Source: Shewanella xiamenensis
GTDB taxonomy: Bacteria; Pseudomonadota; Gammaproteobacteria; Enterobacterales; Shewanellaceae
NCBI RefSeq assembly: GCF_014647135.1
Contig: NZ_BMOP01000007.1
Span: 62,001 to 126,000, forward strand
Reading direction: 5' to 3'
DNA length: 64,000 nucleotides
The notes under the pieces were generated by a model. It searched no databases, was not told the DNA's origin, and worked only from the letters and a program-made list of their open reading frames with translations. Made by a program: the position numbers and the translations under genes. Below, piece after piece: positions 48,066 to 57,463 of the stretch (position 1 is its first letter; the number at the start of each line of letters is the position of its first letter).

Positions 48066-48129
48066 AAGCCGAGAATCATCTTAATGCCACTCGCTTAAGA
48101 GCGAGTGGCATTAAGATGATTCTCGGCTT
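48066..48129 (-). terminator. Perfect 30-bp-arm hairpin, end of the APE-type operon
   Basis: The 30-base arm at 48066-48095 is exactly repeated in inverted form at 48100-48129 with only four bases (TAAG) between. On the minus strand the stem is followed by TTTTTATTTT, so it reads as a terminator for the repeat-protein gene. The stem is far longer than usual terminators. A second, weaker hairpin (TGCCTCC/GGAGGCA) lies at about 48028-48060. Confidence 0.75.
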
Positions 48130-48161
48130 GTTGTTAACGCTTTTGCTAGCTCAAAAGCGAT

Positions 48162-48905
48162 TTAGTAGTACTTCTTCAAATAGCTCTCGGCGTAGCTTTT
48201 CAGCTTTTTGTTTGGGTTGTTGTTGGCAATATTTTCAATCACTTCGCGGTATTGGGTATTACCCGATGCCGCAAGCGCTTTCGCCATATTGGCGTAGGTG
48301 TCGATGGCTAACTTGTCGTTACTCATCAAACGTGGATTTTTCAGCTCAACGCTCAGGCGTTCTAGCAAAAAGTCATCGTAGTTTTGATCGTCCATCATGC
48401 GTTTGGCTGCGAGGCGCATCAGCTCTAACTCATTGCTTTTAAAGGCGTTGGCATAGGCATTATTTTTGATACTTTGCTCGGCCACATATTGGCTTTTATC
48501 GCCTAAAATAGCATTCCATTTTTTATACTGGTCAAGATTTTCAAGGGCTTGGGTAGCGTACTTCTTCAGCTTCTTATGGTAGTCGCCATTGATAATATTG
48601 TTGATGGTGCCGCTGTATTTATCGTTCCCTGAATAAGCTAAACCTTTGACTAACCATGCACTGTAGTCGATAGCATTTTTCTCGGTGGCTTGTGGCAGCG
48701 ATGCGATAAGTTTGGCCTCTAACACATCGTAAATGGCGGGATCGGATAATCCGGCAAGCGTCAGGGCTTCGATGGCTTGTTTTTGCTTAAATTGGTTGTC
48801 GCCTTTAAAAATTTCTTGATAGGTTTCAACCGTATAATCCTGCGCCCACACCGGCGAGGCCAGTAAACTGATACCGAGTAAAATGCTTGCAACTAATGGT
48901 TTCAT
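48162..48905 (-). CDS. Periplasmic HEAT-like repeat protein
   Basis: A 247-residue exported protein (signal peptide about 1-21, ending PVWAQ). The mature part is built of alpha-helical repeats with a recurring pattern such as NKKLKSYAESYLKKYY and HKKLKKYATQALENL, which suggests HEAT-like or TPR-like solenoid units. It is ten bases after the last ketosynthase gene, so it belongs to the operon. I do not know a defined role; a scaffold for envelope pigment transfer is speculation. Confidence 0.8.
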   Translation of the reverse strand: MKPLVASILLGISLLASPVWAQDYTVETYQEIFKGDNQFKQKQAIEALTLAGLSDPAIYDVLEAKLIASLPQATEKNAIDYSAWLVKGLAYSGNDKYSGTINNIINGDYHKKLKKYATQALENLDQYKKWNAILGDKSQYVAEQSIKNNAYANAFKSNELELMRLAAKRMMDDQNYDDFLLERLSVELKNPRLMSNDKLAIDTYANMAKALAASGNTQYREVIENIANNNPNKKLKSYAESYLKKYY

Positions 48906-48915
48906 TGATATGTCC

Positions 48916-50169
48916 TTATGTCGTTTTCCAGCGTTTAAAAATCAGTGAGGTGTTGATGCCGCCAAAGGCGAAGTTATTGCTCATCACATAGTCGGTGTCG
49001 AGCGCACGTGGCTCGCCGCGAATGTAATCGAGAGCGGCACATTCTGGGTCGATATTGTCGAGATTGAGCGTCGGGGCAAACCAACCCGCATTCATCATCT
49101 CAATACTCACCCAAGCTTCTAACGCGCCGCAGGCGCCTAAGGTATGGCCTGTGTAGCTTTTAAGGGATGAAATCGGCATATCCGCACCGAAGACGGCATG
49201 GGTTGCATGGGTTTCGGCAACATCACCGCGGTCGGTCGCTGTGCCGTGGGCATTTACATAGCCAATGGCATCGGGCGTAAGCGCAGCATCCTTAAGGGCT
49301 AAGCGAATGGCAATTTCCATGGTATCGCTATTGGGCTGAGTCACATGCTGACCATCGGAATTAGTGCCAAAACCGACGATCTCGGCGTAAATTTTCGCGC
49401 CGCGCGCCATGGCGTGTTCTAACTCTTCGAGTACCAGAGTACAAGCGCCTTCGCCAATCACTAAACCGTCGCGATTGGCATCGAAGGGGCGAGGTGTTAA
49501 CTCTGGCGTGGCATTTTTGGTGCTGGTGGCAAACAGGGTGTCGAATACCACCGCCTCGGTTGGGCAGAGTTCTTCACCGCCGCCCGCGAGCATTAAGGTC
49601 TGTTGCCCGTATTTGATGGCCTCATAGGCGTAACCTATGCCTTGGCTGCCTGAAGTGCAGGCGCTGCTGGTGGTATGAATGCGTCCCTTTAGACCAAAGA
49701 AAACCCCCACGTTTACCGCAGTAGTGTGTGCCATCATGCGGATATAACTGGTGGCGGTAACGCCAGACATATCACCATGTTTGAGCATATCGCCAAAGGC
49801 GACCAGCGGATCAGTACTGCCAGTGGAGGAACCATAGGCAATGCCCATTTCCCCCGAGGTGACGATAGGGTCGTCCAATAGTCCAGCATCTATCAGCGCA
49901 AGTTCGCTGGCGCGAGTCGCCATAATCGAGACGCGTCCCATGGAGCGGATTTTTTTGCGCGAATAGTGGCTAGGCACCTCAAAGTCAGTAATGGGTGCAG
50001 CAAGGCGGGTGTTTAGTCCGTCGTATTTGTCCCATTCCGCCATCGTCACGACACAGTTTTTTTGTGCCTTAAGGCTGCTTGCGATACTTGGCCAGTCATG
50101 GCCTAGGGCGCTGATGCCACCGATACCGGTAACGACGACACGTCTGCCTAGGGGATTGCGCTGGGTCAT
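48916..50169 (-). CDS. Beta-ketoacyl-ACP synthase (APE ApeR-like)
   Basis: A 417-residue FabF-type ketosynthase for chain extension. The full catalytic set is present: C171 in TTSSACTSGS, H308 in NAHGTATD and H342 in YTGHTLGA. In aryl-polyene clusters this position matches the third KS, ApeR. It abuts the ketoreductase gene stop (TAA-ATG), so they are co-translated. The exact step (initiation or extension) cannot be told by sequence alone. Confidence 0.9.
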   Translation of the reverse strand: MTQRNPLGRRVVVTGIGGISALGHDWPSIASSLKAQKNCVVTMAEWDKYDGLNTRLAAPITDFEVPSHYSRKKIRSMGRVSIMATRASELALIDAGLLDDPIVTSGEMGIAYGSSTGSTDPLVAFGDMLKHGDMSGVTATSYIRMMAHTTAVNVGVFFGLKGRIHTTSSACTSGSQGIGYAYEAIKYGQQTLMLAGGGEELCPTEAVVFDTLFATSTKNATPELTPRPFDANRDGLVIGEGACTLVLEELEHAMARGAKIYAEIVGFGTNSDGQHVTQPNSDTMEIAIRLALKDAALTPDAIGYVNAHGTATDRGDVAETHATHAVFGADMPISSLKSYTGHTLGACGALEAWVSIEMMNAGWFAPTLNLDNIDPECAALDYIRGEPRALDTDYVMSNNFAFGGINTSLIFKRWKTT

Positions 50170-50895
50170 TTAGATCATGCCTCCATTCACCGAAATCACT
50201 TGGCGCGTGATATAGGCGGCATCGTCCGACATTAAAAAGGCTGCTAAGGCGGCGATTTCATTCGGTTTGCCCATGCGGCGCATCGGCACTAACTGCTCGA
50301 CCATATCCTTAGGAATATCCGCCACCATATCGGTTTCGATTAAGCCTGGGGCGATACAGTTTACGGTGATCTTACGTTTGGCCAGCTCTAAGGACAGCGC
50401 CTTAGTCGCGCCAATCAGCCCCGCTTTAGAGGCGCTGTAATTGACCTGACCACGGTTACCCGCGATACCGGAAACGGAAGCCAAGGTGATAATTCGTCCA
50501 CCCTTGCGCGCTTGCACCATAGGCATAACGCAGGGATGAATCACATTATAAAAACCATCGAGGTTAGTGTGGATTACGCTATCCCATTCGGCTTCACTCA
50601 TCGCCGGAAAAGCATTGTCACGGTTGATGCCCGCATTAAGCACCACGCCATAATAAGCGCCATTAGCCTCGATATCGGCCTCAAGGGCGGCTCTGACGGC
50701 AACGCGGTCGGCAACATCAAACTTTAGTAGGCTGACGTTAACCCCAAGGGCGCTAAGTTCTGCGGCGCTAGCATCGGCTGCGGCCTGATTGCTGTGATAA
50801 TGCAGCGCGATATCATAACCTGCCGCAGCCAGTTTAAGGGCGATGGCTTTGCCAATACCGCGGCTCGAACCTGTGACTAATACTCTGTTATTCAT
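50170..50895 (-). CDS. 3-ketoacyl-ACP reductase (APE ApeQ-like)
   Basis: A 241-residue FabG-like short-chain dehydrogenase. NADPH motif TGSSRGIGKA (residues 8-17), NAG in LNAGINRDN, and the catalytic S140, Y153 and K157 in ASVSGIAGNRGQVNYSASK are all there. It reduces the beta-keto group during polyene elongation. In APE clusters it is named ApeQ. Directly abuts the ApeR-like gene. Confidence 0.92.
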   Translation of the reverse strand: MNNRVLVTGSSRGIGKAIALKLAAAGYDIALHYHSNQAAADASAAELSALGVNVSLLKFDVADRVAVRAALEADIEANGAYYGVVLNAGINRDNAFPAMSEAEWDSVIHTNLDGFYNVIHPCVMPMVQARKGGRIITLASVSGIAGNRGQVNYSASKAGLIGATKALSLELAKRKITVNCIAPGLIETDMVADIPKDMVEQLVPMRRMGKPNEIAALAAFLMSDDAAYITRQVISVNGGMI

Positions 50896-50995
50896 CTTTA
50901 TTTCTCCACCCGTGATGCTTGATGAGTTGTTTGTGCATCAAAGGGCTAAATCCTTTTGTGATAAGACTTATTGCTGCCAAGTATGATTCTTGGCA

Positions 50996-51538
50996 TTAAG
51001 CCTGCTGGCTTGAGGCGATATACGCTTGGGTGTCCTGGGGTTGGAACACATTCACATTGGCCTCGGCCACTAACAGTGGTGTTTGCTGCGCTCCCGCTTC
51101 GGGCAATAGATAAATCTGGCAATCAAATACCGCCAGTCCCGACTCTTCCTGATAGAGGCGTTTAACCTGAGTGCGGTAGCAGCGATTGAGTTCGTATTGC
51201 GCCGAGTGTAAGGCTAATTTACGCGATCCCAATAAAAATCCCACGCGGATTTTATCGTGACGCAGTTTAGCCTCAACGCCCGCTAAAGCGGCAATGCTCT
51301 GCGCCATATATTCGATACCCACATAATTGGGGACGGCTTGACGATGCTCGTCAAAATAAGCGCTCTGCGGAGTGATCAGCACTTCAGTTTCGAGCACATC
51401 CTGCTGATGGCTAATAATCTTATCAATCAAGATCATTGGCGCACGATGCGGAATAAAATCGGCAATATTCTGCTCGGCTAAGTGTTGCAGCCAAATCGGC
51501 TCAGCGGCTGAAATTGCGGTATTGATAGAACTGGACAT
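50996..51538 (-). CDS. Hotdog dehydratase (APE ApeP-like)
   Basis: A 180-residue FabA/FabZ-related hotdog protein with the opening DFIPHRAPMILIDKI and GIEYMAQSIAALAGVEA. It would dehydrate 3-hydroxyacyl-ACP to give the conjugated double bonds. In known clusters two dehydratases, ApeI and ApeP, work together; the smaller one is at 62101-62475. I chose the ATG at 51538 over a TTG one codon earlier. Confidence 0.85.
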   Translation of the reverse strand: MSSSINTAISAAEPIWLQHLAEQNIADFIPHRAPMILIDKIISHQQDVLETEVLITPQSAYFDEHRQAVPNYVGIEYMAQSIAALAGVEAKLRHDKIRVGFLLGSRKLALHSAQYELNRCYRTQVKRLYQEESGLAVFDCQIYLLPEAGAQQTPLLVAEANVNVFQPQDTQAYIASSQQA

Positions 51539-51543
51539 CAATC

Positions 51544-52761
51544 TTAAGCCCCTTTACGGCAAAAAATCAGGCTGGCATTGCTGCCGCCAAAGGCGAAGGA
51601 GTTGCTCATCACATAGTTAAGCTTGCCATGCTCGGCACATTGCATGGGCGCGACTAGCGCAATGCTGGGGTCCTGCGGATCTTGCTGCCCATCAAACCTA
51701 TGGGGCGGCAGGGCAAAGCTGTGATTATGCGGTGACAGCAACAGGTAACAAAATGCGGCTTCAATCGCGCCCGCAGCGCCTAAGGTATGGCCGACCAGCG
51801 GTTTGGTTGAGCTTGCAGGGGGCGGCGTGTCGCCAAATACCGAGAGTACGGCGCGGCTTTCCATTGCATCATTTTTAGGCGTTGCTGTGCCATGTAAGTT
51901 TATATAATCAATATCTTGCGCAGATATTTGTGCATCATCAAGCGCGGCCTGCATGGCGGCAATCGCCCCTGCGCCTTCAGGATGCGGTGCTGACATATGG
52001 TGCGCATCGCTCGACTCGCCAATACCTGCGAGCAATACGCAGGCTTCATTTGCTGTGTTGTCTGTCGCTAAGGTTAGGGTAAATAGCGCGGCGCCTTCAC
52101 CGATATTGATGCCATCACGATTGGCGCTGAAGGGATTGCAATGTCCTTTGGAAACCGACTCTAAGGCGTGAAACCCGTTAACTGTGAGTTGGCACAGGCT
52201 GTCGATACCGCCGACAATCACCATATCGCACAGCTTGGCCTCAAGTAGGCGTTTGGCGCTGGCAAACACTTTAGCGCTAGAGGAGCAGGCGGTCGAAATG
52301 GTGTAGCAGGGACCTTGGAGCGTAAATAATTGGCGTAAAAAATCGCTGGTGCTGCCAAGTTCCTGCTGGAAGTAATGGTAATCGGCGGGGAAGTGGCCGT
52401 GTTGATTGCGATAGGCCAAGGCGGCTTCGCCCTTCGAAATCCCTGAGGTGCTAGTGCCTAACACCACGCCGATGCGGTCGGCGCCATATGTCTGTTTCGC
52501 CTGTTCGACCGTGTCGGTAATTTGCTGCGCGGCAGCAAGGAGTAACTGATTATTGCGACAATCGAATTGCGCCAGTGCGGCAGGTATTGTCGGTAATGGC
52601 TCAGTGACGGGCGCAACCAGTGTCGACTCCCCAAATAATAGGGTGTCATTGGTTTGCATGGCACTGGTATCGCCTGCAATTAAGCGGGCTAACACCTGCT
52701 CGGGCGTTTGCCCTAACGGGGTACACAATCCAATCTGTGTAATGGCGACTCTGTTATTCAT
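51544..52761 (-). CDS. Beta-ketoacyl-ACP synthase (APE ApeO-like)
   Basis: A 405-residue ketosynthase. C159 in STACSSSAK, H290 in NLHGTATPK and H325 in LVGHTLGAAG are all present, so it is catalytically intact. It fits ApeO, the principal elongating KS. It ends five bases before the dehydratase. A 102-base gap separates it from the DUF3261 gene upstream. Confidence 0.9.
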   Translation of the reverse strand: MNNRVAITQIGLCTPLGQTPEQVLARLIAGDTSAMQTNDTLLFGESTLVAPVTEPLPTIPAALAQFDCRNNQLLLAAAQQITDTVEQAKQTYGADRIGVVLGTSTSGISKGEAALAYRNQHGHFPADYHYFQQELGSTSDFLRQLFTLQGPCYTISTACSSSAKVFASAKRLLEAKLCDMVIVGGIDSLCQLTVNGFHALESVSKGHCNPFSANRDGINIGEGAALFTLTLATDNTANEACVLLAGIGESSDAHHMSAPHPEGAGAIAAMQAALDDAQISAQDIDYINLHGTATPKNDAMESRAVLSVFGDTPPPASSTKPLVGHTLGAAGAIEAAFCYLLLSPHNHSFALPPHRFDGQQDPQDPSIALVAPMQCAEHGKLNYVMSNSFAFGGSNASLIFCRKGA

Positions 52762-52863
52762 TGTTGCTTGCTATACCTATTACCGAATCTGGGTGGTAAA
52801 TATAAGTGGCTAATATGATTAGTTTTAAGTTTTATCTTTGATTGGCAGCCTATAACTTAACGC

Positions 52864-53619
52864 TTAAATGGGTTGTATCTCTAACTCAAACTTTGCCTGC
52901 GGCATGGTTAAATTAATATGTGCCTGCCAAAGGGAATCGTCGGTTTGGTGCTGATAACGAATTTGTATCACTTGGGTTTGGTTATCGTTGTAACTGATAA
53001 GCGTGTCTTGGCTATAAAACTGGCGGCAGGGGATGGCGTCACATAGCCCTGTCACTAAACTTCCACCTTCTAAATGACTACGAATACTCTGTTCTGGCCA
53101 ATAGATAAGTTGCATCATCGCCATCAGATATTCGGCTTTAAACTCATTCCCGAGTAGCTGACTCTGCTCACTGCTGAGTGTATTTCCATCGTAAACCAAG
53201 GTAAACAACGCTTGCCCTAGCGGAGCGAGCCCAACCAGCGTCATGCGTTCCCCTTCAAGTTCAAGCTGGGTGAGCAGCTCATGGGTGTTATCGCCCACTT
53301 TTATGCTCACCTTCTGACTAAAAGATTGGGAGGATACCTTTGCTTTGCTGTCGCCTTGCTGACTTTGACTCTGGTTCGCAGAGTTTGTGCCAGCTGGGTT
53401 TGCTGCTGGCTGAGTTGTTGGCTTAGTGAGTGGTTTATCCGTTGCAGGGCCAAAATGCTGTGGCAGTGGCGCTAAGCAATAACGCATATCTTTTGTGAAT
53501 CCGACGCAAGTTTGCCGATAGAGCAGCTCACTACAGCCCATCAAGCCGAGGCTTGAGAGCATTAGGGCAACTGTCACTATCGCTTTTGTGCGACCTTTGG
53601 CGTTAGGGCTTAGACGCAT
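52864..53619 (-). CDS. DUF3261 lipoprotein (APE ApeN-like)
   Basis: A 251-residue lipoprotein of DUF3261. A signal peptide ends in the lipobox SLGLMGC, followed by a Ser/Gln/Pro-rich linker (about 65-100) and a domain with SFSQKVSIKVGDNTHELLTQ and LEGERMTLVGLAPLGQALFTL, close to LolA/LolB-like lipid-binding folds. It probably helps move the aryl-polyene lipid to the outer membrane with the LolA-like and MMPL proteins. It begins four bases after the FAD enzyme stop. Confidence 0.85.
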   Translation of the reverse strand: MRLSPNAKGRTKAIVTVALMLSSLGLMGCSELLYRQTCVGFTKDMRYCLAPLPQHFGPATDKPLTKPTTQPAANPAGTNSANQSQSQQGDSKAKVSSQSFSQKVSIKVGDNTHELLTQLELEGERMTLVGLAPLGQALFTLVYDGNTLSSEQSQLLGNEFKAEYLMAMMQLIYWPEQSIRSHLEGGSLVTGLCDAIPCRQFYSQDTLISYNDNQTQVIQIRYQHQTDDSLWQAHINLTMPQAKFELEIQPI

Positions 53620-53623
53620 CGAA

Positions 53624-54949
53624 TTACACCTCGGCTAATTCGTTGATTGTGAGTTCGCTGATTGCTGGTTCGGCGGTGATGAGTTCAGCATCCTGCCGAC
53701 ATAGCTCGACCACCATGTTTAGACGTCGCTCGGATTCTTTAACAAAGGGATTTTGCACATCCCAAGCATAGCCCGCCAAAATCGAGCAAATCATTTGCTT
53801 GATTTTAGGATTCGGATCTTCATAAAAAATCACATCCTGGAAGCGCCCATCGTACCAAGCCTGCACATAGGTGCGGAAGGTGTTCACCCCTTGCATTAAC
53901 GGCGCTGAGTACTCGGTAGGCCAATCCACTGTGTCACCATTAAGTTGTTTGGTCACGCATTTTGCTGCCATGGATGCCGACTGCATCGCGATAGTTACGC
54001 CCGATGAAAACACCGGATCGAGGAACTCGCCGGCATTGCCCAGCAACGCAAACTTATCGGTAGCGAGGCGCGAGACGTTGGCGGAGTAGCCTTTGAGTGT
54101 CGCACAGGGCTGGGCGACTTTGGCATTGGCAAGCAGTGCGTTAAGGCCGGGCTCTTCGTTGACTATGGTCATTAACTGCTGCTCTAAATCGCCTTCGAGG
54201 CGCGCGAGCAATTGCGGTTCGGCTACCACACCAAGTGAGCAGCGGCCGTTGCTGAAGGGAATTAACCAGTACCAAATATCCTGATGCTGCGGGTGCACGC
54301 TAATTAAAATCTTATTCCGGTCAAAGTTGGGATCGCTGATGTTATCTTCCACATGGGTGAAGATGGCGCTGCGAGTCGGCAGTGAGGACGGCGTTTCGAG
54401 GTCGAGCAGCCGTGGTAATACGCGGCCAAAACCGCTGGCATCGAGCACATATTTGGCCTCGACTTGGTAAAGTTCGCCCTGCTCGTTACGCACAGTTAAA
54501 CGAGGTGCGGCAGTTAACTCTATCGCCTCAACGGTTTCACCGTAACGGATCTCCACCCCAAAACTTGCCGCAGTATCGGCGAGTAATTTATCGAAGTTTC
54601 CCCGTTGTACTTGGAAGGTTGTTCCCGGCCCTGGGGTAAATTTGTCGGTAAAGTCGAAGGTGGTATACACCCCGTTACGGCGGAAGGCTGCACCGTTTTT
54701 ATATTGGAATCCCGCGGCATTCAGCGCCTCTAACATGCCCGCTTCTTCAATAAATTGCATACAGCAGGGCAGTAGACTCTCGCCGATAGAAAAACGTGGA
54801 AAGTGTTGTTTTTCTAGCACTAATACGCGTTTGCCTTGCTTATGTAGCAGGCTTGCTGCAATCGAGCCGGAAGGGCCTGCGCCGATAATGGCGACATCGA
54901 CGCAAAGGGAGTGAGACGGTGTGGATCTAGCCGCGGTAGAGGTAGACAT
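53624..54949 (-). CDS. FAD-dependent enzyme of the halogenase type
   Basis: A 441-residue flavoprotein. The Rossmann motif is IIGAGPSGSIAA (from residue 21); FSIGESLLPCC and the FAD-binding LLGNAGEFLDPVFSSGV follow. It carries WYWLIP (W226 to P231), matching the WxWxIP signature of flavin-dependent halogenases, and a lysine (K84 in YKNGAAF) in the area of the catalytic Lys. It has no obvious membrane helix. It could brominate or chlorinate the aryl head group, or it may be a related hydroxylase. Its start abuts the MMPL gene stop; four bases separate it from the DUF3261 gene. Confidence 0.82.
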   Translation of the reverse strand: MSTSTAARSTPSHSLCVDVAIIGAGPSGSIAASLLHKQGKRVLVLEKQHFPRFSIGESLLPCCMQFIEEAGMLEALNAAGFQYKNGAAFRRNGVYTTFDFTDKFTPGPGTTFQVQRGNFDKLLADTAASFGVEIRYGETVEAIELTAAPRLTVRNEQGELYQVEAKYVLDASGFGRVLPRLLDLETPSSLPTRSAIFTHVEDNISDPNFDRNKILISVHPQHQDIWYWLIPFSNGRCSLGVVAEPQLLARLEGDLEQQLMTIVNEEPGLNALLANAKVAQPCATLKGYSANVSRLATDKFALLGNAGEFLDPVFSSGVTIAMQSASMAAKCVTKQLNGDTVDWPTEYSAPLMQGVNTFRTYVQAWYDGRFQDVIFYEDPNPKIKQMICSILAGYAWDVQNPFVKESERRLNMVVELCRQDAELITAEPAISELTINELAEV

Positions 54950-57454
54950 TTAAATAACATTCCTTGTAGGTATCGAGACCTTGTTGGTGGTTAAAACCTG
55001 GCGAGTGGTCAAAATCAATGGCGAAAGTACAAAGGTAAAGCCTATGCCGAGGGATAGGGTTAATCCAAAGTAATGAATAGCTTGGGTTTGGCTAAAGGCG
55101 AGTAAGCCAAAGGCCAATAGGGTCGAGCAGGCGGACATAAACACCGCCATCATCACCGCCCTGCCATGTTGCGCTGCGGCGGCAAAAAACAAGCTGTAAT
55201 CTATCCCAATCCCGAAGACTAAAATCAGCGCCAGCGCATGGAATAAGCTTAAGGGTGAGCCGACTAAGCCTAAAATGGCTAAGGTAAGTACCGCGGCGAG
55301 TGCCGGCACGGCGACAACCACAGTGGCCTTTTTGAGCCCAAAACTTAGGCTAAATAGCAAGAGCGCGATAACCAGTGCTAGCCCCAATAATTTAAGGGTG
55401 AGCAGGCGATAATGCCCCATCACGGTGGAGATATCCGCGACTTTATCGATAAGTTGCACTTGCGGATCTTTGGCAAAGCGCGCTTTGAGAGCTGCAATAT
55501 CTTCAATACCACCGAGCAACACTATAGCGCCATGGCTGTCGCTTCCTCGCTGTGTATTATCTGGATTGGCCGTTGGCTCCGTTGAGTGTTCAAGCGGCGC
55601 TAATCCCAGTGGTGCAAGCCAAAGTGGCGCTAGCTGTTTACCAAAGCCCAGTTCGAAAAAATCCGCCGGGGTGATATAGCTATCCTTGGCGCCAAGATAG
55701 GCGGCAGAAAGGTTTGGCGCTAGGCTCTCATCAAGGCCAATGTGGCTTAGTACTGTGGTTAATTGCGACTGGTAAATCTCGCTCTGTAATTGATACGCCG
55801 CATCTTGCTTTTGCTTGCTCGGCAGGTAACGGCTGAGGCTGACATAATTGCCCAGCTCTTGCTGTTTTATGGCAGCATCGAGCTGTGGGCTAAGGGCTTC
55901 GAGCCGTTGCAGTAAGGCTTCTTCACTCGATGCGCGCACCAATAAAAACTGGTTATCCGTACCACCACTGAGGAGTTTTCTGAGCTTATCTTCAGGCTCA
56001 GTCACGCTCGCAGGGCTTTGTTGTAAATGGCGAATATCATCATCCACCTTAAGTTGGCTGATACCCAGCAGACAAACACCTACGAACACTAAGGTGAATA
56101 GACTCAATCCCCATGGCGACACCAGTTTGTTTGAGAATCCGGTGAGTTTCGTAAGATAGGCCTGTGCAAGATTTAGCGGACGCTCTCCCGAAGGTAACTT
56201 GCTGCCCGCTAAGAGTGGGTAAGCCAGCACTAACGTCAGGTAAGCACCGAGTAAGCCAGAGGCGCAGAAAATCGCCACCTGCTGCATGCCGGGAAACGGC
56301 GCGAGGCCAATGCCGACATAGGCCAAGGCGCTGGTGATAAAGGCGAGCGACACAGTGGGGAAAATATAGGCCACGGTCGCCTGCGCGCTACGCTGATGAT
56401 CGCTTAACCGCTCGCAGTAAAAGTGGAAACTGTAGTCGATAGCAATCCCAATCAGGCTGGTGCCAAAGACGAGGGTGAGCAAATGCAGCTCCCCGAACAC
56501 GCTTAGGGTAAAGGTCACCGCCAGCAGTAAACCACTGGATATTGTCACTATTGCAAGCAATAGCGGCATGACGGAGCGAAACGCCAGCCAAACTAATAAC
56601 ACCACCCCAAGCAGAGAGGCGAGGCCAAGGACAGAGATTTCACTCTTAGCGGTATTCGTTGCTTCTATAGCATGAAATAGCGCGCCCGCCTGTAACACTT
56701 GTATGCCGGCATATTGCTCAGTGACTGTAGTAAGTGCTTGTGTTAACGCTGCTTGCTGAATGAGTTGGGCATTAGGATTAAAGGCGCTGTCTTTACCCTT
56801 TGCCATCACAATAGCGGCCACGCCCTTACTGTTATCAACACCTTGGTTGGGGTGAGCAAGTAAAATCCCTTGCTTGGCGCTCAGTTTCGAGCTGGGTGCG
56901 AGGGCGAGCAAATTGGCGGGAAATAACAGCAAAGGATCTTGAGTGAGCAGTTGGCTATTGGCGTAACTAAAGGCGTTGTAGAGCTGTTGTGTGGCCGAGG
57001 CAACTAAGCTATCGAGGCCATTATGGGTTAACGCATCGGCTTGCTCTGAGGTTAATAGCTTAAATCGATGGGGAAAATAATATTGGCCTAGGGCTTCACC
57101 CATTTGCATGTCGGCACTGCGAATATCGGTAAAGGCGGTATTTTGAGTCTTAAGCTGCTCCATCAGGAGCGTTGCCGCCGCAATTGCTTGCGTTTCATCC
57201 TTGGCAATCAGGGCAAGATACACTTGATCGGCGAGTGTTGACTCCACTTGCTCGAGGGCGCGCGCTGTGAGCGCATCCTGCTGCAGATGGGGCAACATGG
57301 CGAGAATATCGCTTTGAACCTTAGCCCCATTTTGCCACAGTTGCAGCGTCCATAGGCTTGCCGCCAGCATCAAACACAGCCAAATAGCGAAGCGCCATTT
57401 AGTCGAGGTTTGCATCAGGCTATGGCCAATACGTGTGGCAATCTTGGGCGCCAT
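54950..57454 (-). CDS. MMPL/RND-type lipid exporter (APE ApeM-like)
   Basis: An 834-residue inner-membrane exporter with two repeats of a large periplasmic loop and helix bundles. Motifs are FGTSLIGIAIDYSFHFYCE in the first half and VFGIGIDYSLFFAAAAQHG in the second, each with the conserved Asp-Tyr proton-relay pair of MMPL proteins. It would flip the aryl-polyene lipid outward. It lies in tight order with the LolA-like gene (nine-base gap) and the FAD enzyme. Confidence 0.9.
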   Translation of the reverse strand: MAPKIATRIGHSLMQTSTKWRFAIWLCLMLAASLWTLQLWQNGAKVQSDILAMLPHLQQDALTARALEQVESTLADQVYLALIAKDETQAIAAATLLMEQLKTQNTAFTDIRSADMQMGEALGQYYFPHRFKLLTSEQADALTHNGLDSLVASATQQLYNAFSYANSQLLTQDPLLLFPANLLALAPSSKLSAKQGILLAHPNQGVDNSKGVAAIVMAKGKDSAFNPNAQLIQQAALTQALTTVTEQYAGIQVLQAGALFHAIEATNTAKSEISVLGLASLLGVVLLVWLAFRSVMPLLLAIVTISSGLLLAVTFTLSVFGELHLLTLVFGTSLIGIAIDYSFHFYCERLSDHQRSAQATVAYIFPTVSLAFITSALAYVGIGLAPFPGMQQVAIFCASGLLGAYLTLVLAYPLLAGSKLPSGERPLNLAQAYLTKLTGFSNKLVSPWGLSLFTLVFVGVCLLGISQLKVDDDIRHLQQSPASVTEPEDKLRKLLSGGTDNQFLLVRASSEEALLQRLEALSPQLDAAIKQQELGNYVSLSRYLPSKQKQDAAYQLQSEIYQSQLTTVLSHIGLDESLAPNLSAAYLGAKDSYITPADFFELGFGKQLAPLWLAPLGLAPLEHSTEPTANPDNTQRGSDSHGAIVLLGGIEDIAALKARFAKDPQVQLIDKVADISTVMGHYRLLTLKLLGLALVIALLLFSLSFGLKKATVVVAVPALAAVLTLAILGLVGSPLSLFHALALILVFGIGIDYSLFFAAAAQHGRAVMMAVFMSACSTLLAFGLLAFSQTQAIHYFGLTLSLGIGFTFVLSPLILTTRQVLTTNKVSIPTRNVI

Positions 57455-57463
57455 GATTCTGCC

